The notes beneath the pieces are model-generated. The model was not told where the DNA came from and did no database searches. It worked only from the letters and a program-made list of their open reading frames with translations. Of a stretch of 13,623 bases of DNA, positions 1 to 7,417 are shown piece after piece. The position numbers and the translations under genes are program-made. Each line of letters begins with the position of its first letter. Position 1 is the first letter of the stretch. Source of the stretch: Merdiplasma sp905207905 (GTDB taxonomy: Bacteria; Bacillota; Clostridia; Lachnospirales; Lachnospiraceae); the NCBI GenBank assembly GCA_902475025.1, contig CABRXX010000071.1, forward strand, positions 1-13,623, in the 5' to 3' direction.

Positions 1-1
1 A

Positions 2-29
2 TGAAAGAAAGGCTGCCGCTTTTCTTTCA
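2..29. terminator. A/T-armed hairpin, possible bidirectional terminator
   Basis: Bases 3-13 (GAAAGAAAGGC) pair with 18-28 (GCTTTTCTTTC) around the loop TGCC, with one G-T wobble; T2-A29 extends the stem. A and T tracts lie in the arms on both strands, as in bidirectional terminators, but the GC core is only two or three pairs, so the call is weak. It may serve the minus-strand parC transcript or a gene beyond the window's left edge. Confidence 0.3.
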
Positions 30-94
30 GAAGAAAAGGGATGCTGCAAATCACCGGGGCTGGTATCGCCGATGGTATTTTGCAACATCCCTTT
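26..94 (-). terminator. Long hairpin with T-rich tail downstream of parC
   Basis: Positions 35-55 and 74-94 are inverted repeats matching at 18 of 21 positions, separated by 18 bases. Read on the minus strand, the stem runs AAAGGGATG / CATCCCTTT at its base, has one G-U wobble, then TGCAAA / TTTGCA, and is followed at once by TTTTCTTCT. That is the layout of an intrinsic terminator, with an unusually long stem. It lies about 50 bases past the parC stop. It could instead be a dispersed palindromic repeat; a genome search for copies would tell. Confidence 0.5.
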
Positions 95-102
95 ATCACC
101 TC

Positions 103-139
103 AAAAAATGGGTTTCTGCGCTGATTAGCGTGTCAGAAA
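103..139 (-). terminator. Probable first terminator of parC
   Basis: On the plus strand, TTTCTG (113-118) plus CGCT (119-122) pair with AGCG (127-130) and CAGAAA (134-139), leaving a GATT loop and a three-base bulge (TGT). On the minus strand the hairpin begins nine bases after the parC stop codon and is followed by ACCCA and then six T's (108-103). The four-base gap before the T run makes it a moderate rather than ideal intrinsic terminator. The longer hairpin further on may act as a backup. Confidence 0.4.
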
Positions 140-147
140 AGACTCCT

Positions 148-2385
148 TTACCCCCTCGCCTTGCTCCCTCTTGTATCTCTGCTGCCGATGCGCAGGCGAT
201 TCAGATGCACCTTCTTCCCATTCACTTCAACCTCCGGTATCTGCTGTTCATCCAGGAAAAAGGCCGTGCTTACCTGCTCCTCTCCTGTCAGACGGATTCC
301 CCGGACTCCTCCGGCCGCTTTTTTTTGAACCGGAATCTCTGCCAGAGAAAAACGCAGCATATAATCCGAGGTGGTGTGAAGCACCAGGTGGGTATCCTCC
401 TTTGCCGGATGCACTGCCAATACATGATCCTCTGCCGCCAGTTTTGTGGCAGCGATAGTGCGTTTGGACACATCAAATTCACTGCCCTCCACACGCTTTA
501 CATTCCCCTTCTCAGTTACAAAGGTAAGCTGCTCTTCCATGATCTCTGCCAGGGAAAGAACAGCAACCAATTTTTCTTCCTTGCTGTCATAATTGCACAA
601 GTTATCAATGGGCGTCCCCTTATCACGAAACTTTCCGTAAGGCACATCCATTACCTTTAGCAGATGCTGTTTTCCCGTATCGGTAAATACGCACAGCTTT
701 CCTGTGTTCAGACAGTGAATCACTGTTCGGTTTTCTGCATCTGCCGCCTCCCGGTTCCGCTCATACACCGTCTCATCCACAGTTCTGGCATAGCCGAAGC
801 GGTCCATGAGAAATACTACCGGTATCTCCTCCGGAGCCTTCTCCTCCAGCACCACCTCCTGGGCATTTTCCACTGCAGTCTTTCTCGGAAGAGCAAACTC
901 TTTTTTAAAGGCCTTCAGCTCGTCAATGATCACCTTTGCCATAGACGAATAATTATTCAAAATATCTGTGTAGCGCTCAATATTGGCCAGAGTCTTTTGA
1001 TAATCCTCCATAAGAGCGGCAATCTCCAGACCGATGAGTTTATAAAGGCGCATCTCCAGAATGGCATCTGCCTGGGTTTCTGTAAACAGAAGCTGTTCCG
1101 CCATCTTTTTGGACTTGGCTGTTTTGAATTTGATTCCTGCGGTAACACCATGAACCAGGCACTCTTTTACCTGCTTCTGGTTTTTGCTTCCCCGAAGGAT
1201 CTCAATGATCAGGTCAATCACATCGCAGGCCCGGATTAGCCCCTCCTGGATCTCCTTTTTATGCTGCTCCTTGTCTAACAGCGTCCGGTATTTTCTGGTG
1301 GCAATCTCAAACTGGAACTCAATGTGATGTTCCAGGATCCCACGAAGGCTGAAAGTCTCCGGCTTGCCCTCCGACACTGCCAGCATATTAACTCCAAAGG
1401 TGTCTTCCAGCCGGGTTTTTTTGTACAGCAGATTTTTCAGGTACTCCGCATCCGCTCCCTTTTTCAGCTCCAGCACAATACGGATTCCTTCCTTGGAAGA
1501 CTGGTTGGAGATGTCCACAATGTCCGTAGTTTTTTTCGTCTCAGCCAAAGCGGCCACATCGTTTAAAAATTTGCCGATATTGGCTCCCAGCATGGTATAG
1601 GGAATTTCTGTGATCACCAGCCGTTCCCGGCCTCCCTTTGTCTGTTCTGTGATCACCTTCCCGCGGATCTTGATCTTTCCGCTACCAGTCTGGTAGATCT
1701 GCTTCAGCTCATCTTTATTCACCACAATGCCCCCGGTGGGAAAATCCGGCCCCTGGATGTATTGTAACAGTTCCTCATCCGTAAGCTCAGGCTTCTTAAT
1801 CAAAGCAATCACTCCGTCGATCACCTCCCCCAAATTATGGGGTGGAATACTGGTGACCATACCTACCGCGATTCCCTCAGAACCATTTACTAAAAGATTG
1901 GGGATTCTGGCTGGCAGAACCTCCGGCTCCTTCTCTGTCTCATCAAAGTTGGGGCCAAAATTGACGACCCCCTTATCCATGTCCGTCAAAAAGGCTTCCT
2001 GGGTAATCTTCTCCAGCCTGGCTTCCGTGTAACGCATGGCTGCCGCCCCGTCTCCCTCAATGGAACCGAAGTTTCCATGGCCGTCCACCAGAGGTATTCC
2101 CATCTTAAATTCCTGAGCCATCACCACCAGGGCTCCGTAGATGGAACTGTCCCCATGGGGGTGATATTTACCCATGGTATCTCCCACGATACGGGCGCTC
2201 TTTCGATACGGTTTGTCGTAACGGATTCCCAACTCATACATATCGTACAGGGTTCGTCTCTGTACCGGTTTTAAACCGTCCCGCACATCCGGCAGTGCCC
2301 GGGACACAATGACGCTCATGGCGTAGTCAATATATGATTTCTGCATAATATCCGAATACTCGGTCCGGATAATCTGTCCTTCCAT
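148..2385 (-). CDS. parC: Topoisomerase IV-type subunit A (ParC-like DNA gyrase/topoisomerase A subunit)
   Basis: This 745-residue protein is the breakage-reunion subunit of a type IIA topoisomerase; with ParE it passes one duplex through a double-strand break in another, chiefly unlinking replicated chromosomes. Visible features are RDGLKPVQRR (35-44), the quinolone-region motif KYHPHGDSSIYG (73-84), the catalytic Arg118-Tyr119 pair in AAAMRYTEARL, and a C-terminal DNA-wrapping region from about residue 500. ParC rather than GyrA is favoured by the shorter length, the VQRR motif, the absence of a QRRGGKG GyrA box and the position after parE; some databases would still label it gyrase A. The ATG is preceded by AGGAG with five bases between. 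Position 84, usually Asp or Glu in GyrA/ParC, is Gly. The start lies 151 bases after the parE stop with no terminator seen, so the pair is probably co-transcribed. Confidence 0.93.
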   Translation of the reverse strand: MEGQIIRTEYSDIMQKSYIDYAMSVIVSRALPDVRDGLKPVQRRTLYDMYELGIRYDKPYRKSARIVGDTMGKYHPHGDSSIYGALVVMAQEFKMGIPLVDGHGNFGSIEGDGAAAMRYTEARLEKITQEAFLTDMDKGVVNFGPNFDETEKEPEVLPARIPNLLVNGSEGIAVGMVTSIPPHNLGEVIDGVIALIKKPELTDEELLQYIQGPDFPTGGIVVNKDELKQIYQTGSGKIKIRGKVITEQTKGGRERLVITEIPYTMLGANIGKFLNDVAALAETKKTTDIVDISNQSSKEGIRIVLELKKGADAEYLKNLLYKKTRLEDTFGVNMLAVSEGKPETFSLRGILEHHIEFQFEIATRKYRTLLDKEQHKKEIQEGLIRACDVIDLIIEILRGSKNQKQVKECLVHGVTAGIKFKTAKSKKMAEQLLFTETQADAILEMRLYKLIGLEIAALMEDYQKTLANIERYTDILNNYSSMAKVIIDELKAFKKEFALPRKTAVENAQEVVLEEKAPEEIPVVFLMDRFGYARTVDETVYERNREAADAENRTVIHCLNTGKLCVFTDTGKQHLLKVMDVPYGKFRDKGTPIDNLCNYDSKEEKLVAVLSLAEIMEEQLTFVTEKGNVKRVEGSEFDVSKRTIAATKLAAEDHVLAVHPAKEDTHLVLHTTSDYMLRFSLAEIPVQKKAAGGVRGIRLTGEEQVSTAFFLDEQQIPEVEVNGKKVHLNRLRIGSRDTRGSKARG

Positions 2386-2536
2386 GTTCTCTCCTACTTT
2401 CCCTCCGCATTTTCGCGGCAGCTTTCCTGTCCATCTATCCGTCTGCTGACTTTACGGTATCTTCGGAAGCAAAGCTTTGACTTGTTTTTGTGTATCCGTT
2501 CGAACTCGGTCGCAGTTCTGTTTTTTCCTGCTTTTC

Positions 2537-4459
2537 CTACACATCCAGCAATGCATCCTGGGCGTGTTCATAGATAAATGCCTTTCTCGGAGGCACGTCA
2601 GTACCCATCAGCATCTCCGTCACATCAGAAGCCAGCCTGGCATCTTCGATCTCCACCAGTTTCAGTGTCCTGGTCTTAGGATTTAAGGTAGTCTCCCACA
2701 GCTGCTCTGCATCCATCTCTCCAAGCCCTTTGTACCGCTGCAAAGTAAACGGCGTCCTGTGCTTTTTCCGGTATTTTTCCAGAGCATTGTCATCATAGAG
2801 GTATTCGCCCTCCCCTCTGGAGGGAATCACCTTGTAAAGAGGAGGCATAGCGATGTACACATGTCCCTCATAGATCAGCTCCGGCATAAAACGGTAAAAC
2901 AAAGTAAGCAGCAGGGTACAGATATGAGCGCCGTCCACGTCCGCATCTGCCATAATCACGATCTTGTCGTAGCGAAGTTTTGTAATATCAAAATCATTCC
3001 CATAGCCTTCGGAAAAACCGCAGCCAAAGGAATTGATCATCGTCTTAATCTCCGCATTTGCCAACACCTTGTCAATGCTGGCCTTCTCCACATTCAAAAT
3101 TTTTCCCCGGATAGGCAAAATAGCCTGGTAATTGCGGTCTCTGGCTGTCTTGGCAGAACCTCCGGCAGAATCTCCCTCCACAATAAAAATTTCGCATTTG
3201 GAGGGATCTCTGCTTTCGCAGTTTGCCAGCTTTCCGTTGCTGTCAAAGGAATACTTCTGTTTGGTCAGAAGATTGGTTCTGGCTTTCTCCTCTGTCTTTC
3301 GGATCTTTGCCGCCTTTTCCGCACAGGAAAGCACGGATTTTAGCGTCTCCAAATTTTTGTCAAAAAACAGAACGATCTCTTCGCCGGTTACCTTGCTCAC
3401 CGCTCTGGCGGCATCCTGATTATCCAGCTTGGTTTTGGTCTGGCCTTCGAAGCTGGGATCTGGATGGCGGATGGAGATCACCGCAGACATACCGTTGCGG
3501 ATATCTGCCCCAGTAAAATTAGAATCCTTCTCCTTCAAGATTCCTAATTCTCTGGCGTACGTGTTCATCACAGTGGTAAAGATCGTCTTAAAGCCGGTCA
3601 GATGGGTGCCCCCCTCTGAATTATAAATATTATTACAAAATCCAAGAACGTTTTCATGAAACTCATTCACATACTGGATGGCGCATTCTACGGTAATCCC
3701 CTCGGCTTCCCCTTTAAAATAAATGGGATCGCAGACTGCTTCCTTATTTTTATTCAGATCCTTAATGAATCCCAGGATCCCTTCCGGTTCATGAAAACAG
3801 ATCTGTTCTTCCTTTCCCTCTCTCCGGTCTTCAAATAAAATCGTCAGTTCCGGATTCAGATAGGCAGTCTCATGAAGACGGCTCTTTACTTCCGTGGCAG
3901 AAAAGCGGGTGGTCTCAAAGATCTCTCCATCCGGAAGAAATTGGATCCTGGTACCGGTTTTTCTGGTTTTTCCCAGAATGGGAAGAAGCCCTTTTTCCAA
4001 CTCCACGGTTGGGATGCCTCTCTGATACCGGTCATGGTGAATAGCCCCCTCCCGATATACCTCAATATCCAGCCATTCTGACAGGGCATTTACCACAGAA
4101 GATCCCACTCCGTGAAGCCCTCCGCTGGTTTTGTAGGATGCACTGTCGAATTTTCCTCCCGCGTGGAGAGTTGTAAATACCAGCCGCTCCGCAGACATCC
4201 CCTTTTCATGCATCCCCACCGGGATTCCCCGGCCGTTGTCCTCCACAGAAGCAGATCCGTCCCGTTCCAGACACACATGAATCTCGCTGCAAAAACCTGC
4301 TAGATGTTCATCCACGGAATTGTCCACGATCTCATAGATCAGATGGTTTAACCCTTTTCTGGAGGTGCTTCCAATATACATACCAGGACGCTTGCGCACC
4401 GCTTCCAGTCCCTCCAGAACCGTAATGCTGCTGGCATCATACGCCTTACTTTTTGCCAT
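2537..4459 (-). CDS. parE: Topoisomerase IV-type subunit B (ParE-like ATPase subunit)
   Basis: ATPase subunit of the type IIA topoisomerase whose A subunit follows. From the ATG at 4459 it has 640 residues. The GHKL ATPase fold shows Asn47 in EIVDNSVDE, DNGRGIP (74-80) and GGLHGVG (113-119); the TOPRIM domain shows EGDSAGGSAK (428-437), DADVDGAH (505-512) and QRYKGLGEMD (574-583). The compact length without the insertion of proteobacterial GyrB fits clostridial GyrB/ParE. A TTG two codons upstream (4465) is also in frame. I prefer the ATG because AGGA sits seven bases before it, although AAAGG lies seven bases before the TTG, so this is not settled. The gene follows the beta-helix gene by 63 bases with no terminator seen. 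GyrB and ParE are hard to separate by eye; a second gyrA/gyrB pair elsewhere in the genome would confirm ParE. Confidence 0.92.
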   Translation of the reverse strand: MAKSKAYDASSITVLEGLEAVRKRPGMYIGSTSRKGLNHLIYEIVDNSVDEHLAGFCSEIHVCLERDGSASVEDNGRGIPVGMHEKGMSAERLVFTTLHAGGKFDSASYKTSGGLHGVGSSVVNALSEWLDIEVYREGAIHHDRYQRGIPTVELEKGLLPILGKTRKTGTRIQFLPDGEIFETTRFSATEVKSRLHETAYLNPELTILFEDRREGKEEQICFHEPEGILGFIKDLNKNKEAVCDPIYFKGEAEGITVECAIQYVNEFHENVLGFCNNIYNSEGGTHLTGFKTIFTTVMNTYARELGILKEKDSNFTGADIRNGMSAVISIRHPDPSFEGQTKTKLDNQDAARAVSKVTGEEIVLFFDKNLETLKSVLSCAEKAAKIRKTEEKARTNLLTKQKYSFDSNGKLANCESRDPSKCEIFIVEGDSAGGSAKTARDRNYQAILPIRGKILNVEKASIDKVLANAEIKTMINSFGCGFSEGYGNDFDITKLRYDKIVIMADADVDGAHICTLLLTLFYRFMPELIYEGHVYIAMPPLYKVIPSRGEGEYLYDDNALEKYRKKHRTPFTLQRYKGLGEMDAEQLWETTLNPKTRTLKLVEIEDARLASDVTEMLMGTDVPPRKAFIYEHAQDALLDV

Positions 4460-4522
4460 TTCCAAATCCTAACCTTTCTAAAAGCTCACTGCTGTCCGCC
4501 TGCTTCCCTGTCAGCCGAACCA

Positions 4523-5200
4523 TTAAGCATTCATTTCCCTTTTGTGGGCTACTTCCCCCTGCCTCTTGTAAATGGAATGAGCCGGCACTGCCTCCCGGAT
4601 AGAAGACAGCGGATAGATATTGCTCCCAGGGCCAATAACCGTTCCGGGATTTAACACAGAGCCGCAGCCCACCTCCACCTCATCTCCCAGCATGGCGCCA
4701 AATTTTTTCAGTCCTGTCTCATATCGTTTTTCTCCGTCTTTTACAATCACCATTGTCTTGTCTGATTGTACATTGGAAGTGATGGATCCGGCCCCCATAT
4801 GTGCCTTATAGCCCAAAATAGAATCTCCCACATAATTATAATGAGGCACCTGAACCTTATTAAAAAGAATTACATTTTTCAGCTCTGTGGAATTACCTAC
4901 CACAGCCCCCTCCCCCACCAGGGCATTTCCCCGAATAAAAGCACAGTGGCGTACCTCAGCATTTTTGCCGATAATAGCCGGTCCATGAATGTAGGCGGTA
5001 GGCGCTACGGAGGCGCTTTTGGCCACCCACACATCCTCTCCCCGCTTTTCATATTCTTCTTCGCTCAGGGTTTTCCCAAGCTCCAGAATAAAAGAACCAA
5101 TCTTAGGAAGCAGCTCCCAGGGATACGTTGCTCCCTCAAAAAGCCTCTTTGCAATGGTCTCATCCAGATTATAAAGATTCTCAATTCTACAGGTTTCCAT
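4523..5200 (-). CDS. Left-handed beta-helix (hexapeptide repeat) protein resembling the GlmU acetyltransferase domain
   Basis: This 225-residue protein has an N-terminal helical stretch (about 1-55) and then hexapeptide repeats typical of a left-handed beta-helix (about 58-205, e.g. AIIGKNAEV, ALVGEGAVV, SVLNPGTVI). The segment PHYNYVGDSILGYKAHMGAG (119-138) aligns by hand with [20 protein letters not shown] of E. coli GlmU. In that alignment Lys108, His120, Tyr123 and Asn143 match GlmU Lys351, His363, Tyr366 and Asn386, residues of the acetyltransferase site, while Asn377 is replaced by His134. There is no N-terminal LxAGxGTRM uridyltransferase motif, so despite a likely database name of UDP-GlcNAc pyrophosphorylase it should not make UDP-GlcNAc alone. 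An acyltransferase on a sugar nucleotide is an inference; the substrate is unknown. AGGAGG lies seven bases before the ATG, and the gene starts 14 bases after the topB stop, so the two are co-transcribed. Confidence 0.82.
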   Translation of the reverse strand: METCRIENLYNLDETIAKRLFEGATYPWELLPKIGSFILELGKTLSEEEYEKRGEDVWVAKSASVAPTAYIHGPAIIGKNAEVRHCAFIRGNALVGEGAVVGNSTELKNVILFNKVQVPHYNYVGDSILGYKAHMGAGSITSNVQSDKTMVIVKDGEKRYETGLKKFGAMLGDEVEVGCGSVLNPGTVIGPGSNIYPLSSIREAVPAHSIYKRQGEVAHKREMNA

Positions 5201-5214
5201 ACTGATACCTCCTA

Positions 5215-7332
5215 CTATTTTGATGTTCTTTGTTTCAATTCTGCTGCCTTTTGTTTTGTTCCTGTTTTCTTCTCTCCCTGTTTTTGATAGAACACTGCCG
5301 CAGCATCAAAAAATTGACGCAGCACGGTCTGATTGTTGAGATTTAATACTCCGTTGGTTCTGGACACAATGAAATGATCCAGCTTGGTCATATATTCCTC
5401 CGGAGTGATGGTTCCCTCTGCCACATAGGTAAGTCCTTTCTCCCAGCTTGCCGTCAGCGCCGGATTCAAGAGGGAACGGATGGAACAGTTCACCACATCA
5501 AAGATCATCTCCCCCATCAGGGTGGGCGTCAGAATCTGAGTCTTTTTATTTAATGCAATGTACTTGTTGGCTGCCAGTTTCTTTAAAATTTCCGCTCTGG
5601 TAGCGCTGGTGCCAATGCCGCTGCCCTTAATCTGGGCACGCAGCTCCTCATCCTCGATCAGCTGTCCCGCATTTTCCATAGCCAGGATCATGGAACCAGA
5701 ATTATAGCGCTTGGGAGGGGAAGTCTCCCCTTCTTTGAGGACAAGTTCCTTTACTGGCAGACGGCTGCCTTTTTGTAGACGGCCAAGAGCCTCCAAAAAG
5801 GAAGAATCGCATTTGATCTCCTCCTCATCCCCGGACTCTCCCCGCTCTTTTCCCTCTTCATCCTGGGAACCTGCGGATCTCTTTCCAGCAGAAGCTGGCA
5901 GATTTTTTTTCTCCGTGGGATTTCCCGCCACTTTAAAATATCCCTCTTCCAAAAGAACCTTAAAACTTGAGAAAAACTTTTCTTCCTCCATCACGGTCAC
6001 CAGATTTACCTTCTGATAAACGGCAGCAGGATAAAAAATACTTAAAAATCTCCGCACAATGGCCGCATAGACCCCAAAGCTGTTTCCTTTTAAGCTTCCA
6101 AGAGCTCCCATTCCCTGGCCGGTGGGGATAATGGCATAATGGTCTGTGATCTGTTTGTCATTCACATACCGGGTCTTTGCCAACCCTTTATAGTATCCCT
6201 GGCTCAAAATCTCTTCTGCAAACTCCTTGGCTGATCCAAAAGCCCGCAAACCTCCGATATTTTTATGAATTTCCTTGGCCACTGCAGTGGAGAGTACCCT
6301 GGCATCTGTTCTTGGATACGTCACCAGCTTTTTTTCATACAGCTCCTGCACGATCCGCAGCGTCTCGTCAGGGCTGATTTTAAACATTCTGGAACACTCA
6401 TTCTGCAACTCTGCCAGGTTGTACAACAAGGGCGGGTTCTTCTTTTCCTTCTTTTTTTCGATGGAAAATACCTCCGCCTCCAAGGGCGTCTTTGCACTTA
6501 ACTTCCGGATCAGCGCTTCTCCGTCCTGTTTTTCCTTAAATCCGTTTTCTTTGTACAGTTTTGGAGACAAATAATAGGTAGAACCCTCCACTGCCCGAAA
6601 TTCCCCTTCAAATTCTTTTCCGCCATATTCCACCAGGTTTACCACCCGGTAAAAGGGGGTTTTTACAAACTGCCGGATCTCCCGCTCCCTGCGCACGATC
6701 ATCCCCAGCACACAGGTCATTACCCTGCCTACCGAGACTACGCAGTAGCGCTCTCCCAGATAATTGGATATCGCGTTTCCATATTTTAACGTAAGAAGCC
6801 TGGAAAAATTAATGCCCATCAGATAATCTTCTTTGGCCCGCAGATAGGCGGACTCAGAGAGATTGTCATAAGCAGAAAGATCCTTGGCCGTCTGGATTCC
6901 CCGCAGGATCTCCTCCTCAGTCTGGGAATCAATCCAGACGCGTTTCTGGATCTTATCCTTCACCCCTGCCATCTGCGCTACCAAGCGGTAGATATATTCT
7001 CCCTCACGTCCGGAGTCAGTACAAACGTAGATGACCTCCACATCTTTCCGATTTAACAGCCCTTTTACGATCTCAAACTGTTTTTTTACTCCCGGTATCA
7101 CTTCATACAAAAAATTTTCGGGAATAAAAGGCAGAGTTGCCAGACTCCAACGCTTATATTTTTCATCGTAGACCTCCGGATAGCTCATGGTTACCAGATG
7201 CCCCACGCACCAGGTCACTACGGTGCTCTCCGATTCCTGGTATCCGTCATGACGCACCATATTCTGTTTTAATGCTTTCGCAAATTCCATCGCCACGCTG
7301 GGCTTCTCCGCTATGTACAGAGCTTTCCCCAT
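5215..7332 (-). CDS. topB: DNA topoisomerase III (type IA)
   Basis: Type IA topoisomerase of 705 residues; it cuts one strand through a tyrosine and passes another through, decatenating DNA with single-stranded regions and resolving recombination intermediates. The TOPRIM domain starts with IAEKPS (Glu9 acidic residue) and has TDSGREGE (105-112); the active-site tyrosine is Tyr339 in LVTYPRTD; GSGIGTSATRAEIL (570-583) is another conserved family motif. The second Asp of the usual DxDxE triad is Gly108, a variant I believe is frequent in Firmicute TopB. Residues about 471-510 form a charged, low-complexity linker rich in Glu, Lys, Gly and Ser. There is no C-terminal zinc-ribbon domain, only a short basic tail. 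The ATG follows GGAGGAGGAAC. A promoter lies in the end of the MATE gene. Chromosomal position between housekeeping genes argues against a plasmid or conjugative-element TopB. Confidence 0.94.
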   Translation of the reverse strand: MGKALYIAEKPSVAMEFAKALKQNMVRHDGYQESESTVVTWCVGHLVTMSYPEVYDEKYKRWSLATLPFIPENFLYEVIPGVKKQFEIVKGLLNRKDVEVIYVCTDSGREGEYIYRLVAQMAGVKDKIQKRVWIDSQTEEEILRGIQTAKDLSAYDNLSESAYLRAKEDYLMGINFSRLLTLKYGNAISNYLGERYCVVSVGRVMTCVLGMIVRREREIRQFVKTPFYRVVNLVEYGGKEFEGEFRAVEGSTYYLSPKLYKENGFKEKQDGEALIRKLSAKTPLEAEVFSIEKKKEKKNPPLLYNLAELQNECSRMFKISPDETLRIVQELYEKKLVTYPRTDARVLSTAVAKEIHKNIGGLRAFGSAKEFAEEILSQGYYKGLAKTRYVNDKQITDHYAIIPTGQGMGALGSLKGNSFGVYAAIVRRFLSIFYPAAVYQKVNLVTVMEEEKFFSSFKVLLEEGYFKVAGNPTEKKNLPASAGKRSAGSQDEEGKERGESGDEEEIKCDSSFLEALGRLQKGSRLPVKELVLKEGETSPPKRYNSGSMILAMENAGQLIEDEELRAQIKGSGIGTSATRAEILKKLAANKYIALNKKTQILTPTLMGEMIFDVVNCSIRSLLNPALTASWEKGLTYVAEGTITPEEYMTKLDHFIVSRTNGVLNLNNQTVLRQFFDAAAVFYQKQGEKKTGTKQKAAELKQRTSK

Positions 7333-7361
7333 GTTCCTCCTCCGGTCTGTATATCAGAATT

Positions 7362-7380
7362 GTTCGGCCCATGGCCAAAC
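7362..7380 (-). promoter_or_regulatory. Hairpin at the predicted 5' end of the topB mRNA
   Basis: GTTCGGCC (7362-7369) and GGCCAAAC (7373-7380) form an eight-base stem with one mismatch and a CAT loop. The predicted transcription start from the -10 box at 7388-7393 falls near 7381, so the hairpin would be the first thing in the message. No T run follows, so it is not a terminator; it could protect the 5' end or act as a DNA operator. Confidence 0.35.
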
Positions 7381-7387
7381 CAGCTCT

Positions 7388-7417
7388 ATTATACGTTACA
7401 TTGTTTCCTTTTTGCAA
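7388..7417 (-). promoter_or_regulatory. Candidate promoter for topB and downstream genes
   Basis: On the minus strand, TTGCAA (7417-7412) and TATAAT (7393-7388) are separated by 18 bases. The -10 box is perfect and the -35 box matches at four of six. The -35 box lies inside the last codons of the MATE gene. It would let topB, the beta-helix gene, parE and parC be expressed independently of the pump. Confidence 0.5.

Noticed and set aside
1..660. 219-codon open frame on the plus strand at the window start
   Set aside because: It lies almost wholly antisense to parC, whose motifs are unambiguous, and its Cys/His/Leu-rich composition is typical of a shadow frame.
2490..2510. TTCGAAC resembling a tRNA T-loop in the parE-parC gap
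   Set aside because: The flanking bases do not form a five-pair T stem on either strand and there is no acceptor stem or anticodon arm.
4445..4522. 25-codon frame (MVRLTGKQADSS...) whose ATG overlaps the beta-helix gene stop as TAATG and which runs into parE
   Set aside because: No well-spaced ribosome binding site and nothing recognisable; kept only as a possible coupling frame.
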